Shown: piece after piece, positions 5,441-6,930 of the stretch
Position numbering within the stretch: the first letter of the stretch is position 1
Layout of the letters: each line of letters begins with the position of its first letter
Source: Patescibacteria group bacterium
Lineage (GTDB): Bacteria; Patescibacteriota; Patescibacteriia; 2-12-FULL-60-25
Assembly: GCA_018824765.1 (NCBI GenBank)
Contig: JAHJFW010000028.1
Span: 1 to 6,930 of the forward strand
Direction: 5' to 3'
DNA: 6,930 bases
The notes under the pieces: model-generated
Database searches by the model: none
Told to the model about the DNA's origin: nothing
What the model saw: the letters and a program-made list of their open reading frames with translations, nothing else
Position numbers and translations under genes: made by a program

Positions 5441-6730
5441 CTAAAAATAGCCGGCTTTTCTATCATTATTGCGCCCAATTGTTGATAACTCATTTTTTGC
5501 GCTTAGTTGAGAGCGTAAATAGAATATTAAAGCGTAAGTTGCCACAACTGTGGATAAATCCAAGGCGTAAATTTTCAGGTTCAACCATGGCGCGACTTCG
5601 GCCAGCGAAGCAATCTTTTGAATGGCGACGGCCAAGCCTTCAGCCGGCGCATTCACGATAAATCCGAACGGCAAATCCCCCCACGCGGCAGACACGGCTC
5701 CCCACAGCATGGTAAACGGGACGAGCGGCAAAACTATAATGTTGGTTATGAGGCCGGCCAAAGTCATGCGTTCAAATGCCCACGCCAAATACGGCGCAGT
5801 CATGAGCGTTGCCGCCAGAGTCATGGAAACGGATTCGCGAATGGACAGGCGTTTGGTTAAAAAACTCAGCCGTGACTGAAACAAGGGCGCCCACGAGAGC
5901 AGTCCCCACATCGCCAAAAACGACAAAGCAAAACCAATGTCGTAAAACAGTTGCCAGGGGTTTATCAAAAGTAAAAATGCGGCGGCCGCAAATAAAATCC
6001 GGCTCGGCGTTACGATGCGACCGCTTAGGCGGGCAAGAAGAATCAGCCATCCCATAGTCGCGGCGCGTGCAACTGAAGCTGAAAATCCGACAAAGCCGAC
6101 AAACGAAACTATGGCCAAGGAAGTCAATAAAAATCCCGACCGGCGCCTCAAGCCGAAACTCAAAACCAAAAAGGAAATGAATTGCACGACAACCGTTACG
6201 TTCGACCCGGAAACCGCCACAATGTGCATGAGGCCTGAAGCGACAAAAGCATCGCGCTGCTCTTTTGACAGCTGTTTTTCACCATACAAAATGCCGGCCA
6301 CTAAGGCGGACTGATCCGGCGGCAATGCTTTGGCAATGCGTGCCGACACAAAAAGCCGCCAATCAACCAGCGCCTTTGCCAAGCCGGTGCCAGCGCTTGA
6401 TTGCGACACTAAAAAAATCCTATTATTGAACCGCTGAAGATGCGGTCTCGGCGCCACATCCACGCGCCAGACGCCGAGCGAAAAAGCAAATAGGACCAAT
6501 AACATGGTCTGCGGTAAAATCGTATTGGACAAACCGCTGTTTTGGCTGTCGCCACGCCCGCGTGAAACAAAAAATGCGATTAAAAAAGCGCAAAGAAAAA
6601 AATATGATTTCCAAAATGAATCCGGCAGTGGCTGAAAAGCAAAAGCGGAATGGAAAGCCACGCCTAAAATAAAAGCGATGATCATCCAGCCGGAAACAGC
6701 GCCGACGCTGCGTGGAAATTTCAAGTTCAT
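5441..6730 (-). CDS. comEC: ComEC/Rec2-family DNA uptake channel, compact form
   Basis: ComEC forms the inner-membrane channel through which single-stranded DNA enters during natural transformation. The 429-residue product keeps the competence core. GLMHIVAVSGSNVTV (166-180) matches the family's SGLxHLLAISGxHV signature, ARAATMGWLILLARLSGR is at 221-238, NPWQLFYDIGFALSFLAMWGLL at 257-278, and PYLAWAFERMTLAGLITN at 313-330. Hydrophobic segments cover about 13-32, 41-55, 73-88 and most of 165-405. Classical ComEC has about 700-800 residues. Here the N-terminal OB-fold domain is almost absent, since only about 45 residues lie between the second helix pair and the core, and there is no C-terminal metallo-beta-lactamase-like nuclease domain. 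The ATG is supported by AAGAAGG a few bases upstream. The tail (SAKNELSTIGRNNDRKAGYF) is hydrophilic. The reading frame is clean, so this looks like a reduced but maintained protein. Confidence 0.92.
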   Translation of the reverse strand: MNLKFPRSVGAVSGWMIIAFILGVAFHSAFAFQPLPDSFWKSYFFLCAFLIAFFVSRGRGDSQNSGLSNTILPQTMLLVLFAFSLGVWRVDVAPRPHLQRFNNRIFLVSQSSAGTGLAKALVDWRLFVSARIAKALPPDQSALVAGILYGEKQLSKEQRDAFVASGLMHIVAVSGSNVTVVVQFISFLVLSFGLRRRSGFLLTSLAIVSFVGFVGFSASVARAATMGWLILLARLSGRIVTPSRILFAAAAFLLLINPWQLFYDIGFALSFLAMWGLLSWAPLFQSRLSFLTKRLSIRESVSMTLAATLMTAPYLAWAFERMTLAGLITNIIVLPLVPFTMLWGAVSAAWGDLPFGFIVNAPAEGLAVAIQKIASLAEVAPWLNLKIYALDLSTVVATYALIFYLRSQLSAKNELSTIGRNNDRKAGYF

Positions 6731-6748
6731 AGGACCTTCTTATTCGAA

Positions 6749-6777
6749 ATAATACTGCTACGGCAATCCAATCAAAA
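6749..6777 (-). promoter_or_regulatory. Weak candidate promoter for comEC
   Basis: On the minus strand TATTAT (6749-6754), a good -10 element, lies 17 bases after TTTTGA (6772-6777), a poor -35. Transcription would start near 6742, a few bases before the ribosome binding site. The -10 is convincing only because of its position between the upstream gene's hairpin and comEC. Confidence 0.25.
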
Positions 6778-6785
6778 AATTTGCT

Positions 6786-6835
6786 CCTGAGCCTGTCGAA
6801 GGACTGCGATAATGTAACCCTTCGACGAGCTCAGG
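6786..6835. repeat. Inverted repeat with 17-base arms, REP-like, possible terminator
   Basis: Arm CCTGAGCCTGTCGAAGG (6786-6802) and arm CCTTCGACGAGCTCAGG (6819-6835) are complementary except for two central positions, with a 16-base loop. On the minus strand it follows the dehydrogenase stop after 11 bases, and a run of six T comes shortly after it, so it could end that transcript. From memory this arm word recurs between genes in many unrelated environmental bacteria, like a mobile palindromic repeat. Confidence 0.75.
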
Positions 6836-6846
6836 GAATATTATTT

Positions 6847-6930
6847 TTATTTCCTCCCGACTCGGATGTATGTAAAACCGTGACGCAGAGCTTCTTCGGG
6901 TTTTAACAAATTTCTCCCGTCCAAAAGCAC
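6847..6930 (-). CDS. Nucleotide-sugar dehydrogenase (UDP-glucose 6-dehydrogenase type), C-terminal end only
   Basis: Only the last 27 codons lie in the window; the rest is beyond the right edge. The peptide VLLDGRNLLKPEEALRHGFT followed by YIRVGRK matches the usual end of the UDP-glucose/GDP-mannose dehydrogenase family (DGRNL, a helix, then G-x-x-Y-x-x-[IV]-G-R). These enzymes oxidise a UDP-sugar twice with NAD+ to the uronic acid used in capsule, exopolysaccharide or other surface glycans. The frame ends in TAA (6847-6849), with a second in-frame TAA two codons later. UDP-glucose, UDP-ManNAc and GDP-mannose subfamilies cannot be told apart from this fragment. Confidence 0.7.
   Translation of the reverse strand: MLLDGRNLLKPEEALRHGFTYIRVGRK

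Noticed and set aside
5618..6314. Several overlapping plus-strand ORFs over comEC
   Set aside because: All lie opposite the conserved ComEC core and show basic, low-complexity translations typical of antisense frames.
1..6930. CRISPR array, tRNA, rRNA or insertion sequence
   Set aside because: No regularly spaced identical repeats, cloverleaf with a CCA or TTCRA arm, rRNA-like block or transposase frame was seen on either strand.

Overview
The window reads as a compact bacterial chromosome segment in which every well-supported gene lies on the minus strand. From right to left these are: the last codons of a nucleotide-sugar dehydrogenase (cut by the right edge), a short ComEC-type DNA uptake channel, a doubtful 71-codon ORF, a large secreted M23 metallopeptidase lipoprotein, recA, and ftsK (cut by the left edge). 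Intact genes end in TAA or TAG and the standard bacterial code fits throughout. A Patescibacteria/CPR (Parcubacteria-like) origin is my inference. It rests on the very compact ComEC, on peptidase modules of the 'LV…VY…G.R.PI…F..GY' type that I associate with that radiation, on weak or absent Shine-Dalgarno sites at ftsK and recA, and on degenerate short-period repeats in the intergenic DNA. No rRNA or marker phylogeny is available here to confirm it.

Region 1-1321 holds the N-terminal 440 residues of an FtsK/SpoIIIE DNA translocase. Region 1322-1621 has no convincing gene. It holds a plausible ftsK promoter and several degenerate tandem arrays with a 7-bp period. Region 1622-2701 is a full-length recA. 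Region 2702-2932 holds two more 7-bp-period arrays with different words just upstream of recA, then the intrinsic terminator of the next gene.

Region 2933-4831 encodes a 632-residue exported protein: signal peptide with possible lipobox, complete LytM/M23 zinc site, three copies of a small repeat module, a glycine-rich linker, and a beta-rich C-terminal domain. It is visibly more GC-rich than ftsK and comEC. Its upstream region (4832-5145) contains two strong inverted repeats and a good ribosome binding site, and could be a structured leader. An 80-codon ORF runs divergently through the same DNA. Region 5146-5361 carries an unrecognised ORF with no ribosome binding site and several perfect hairpins, so protein, relic and structured RNA are all possible. 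A bidirectional terminator separates it from comEC.

Functionally the window combines chromosome segregation (FtsK), recombination (RecA) and DNA import (ComEC). RecA and ComEC would act one after the other in natural transformation, but nothing here shows that they are co-regulated. The peptidase and the sugar-nucleotide dehydrogenase point to cell-envelope remodelling and surface polysaccharide. No CRISPR array, tRNA, rRNA or complete mobile element was seen.
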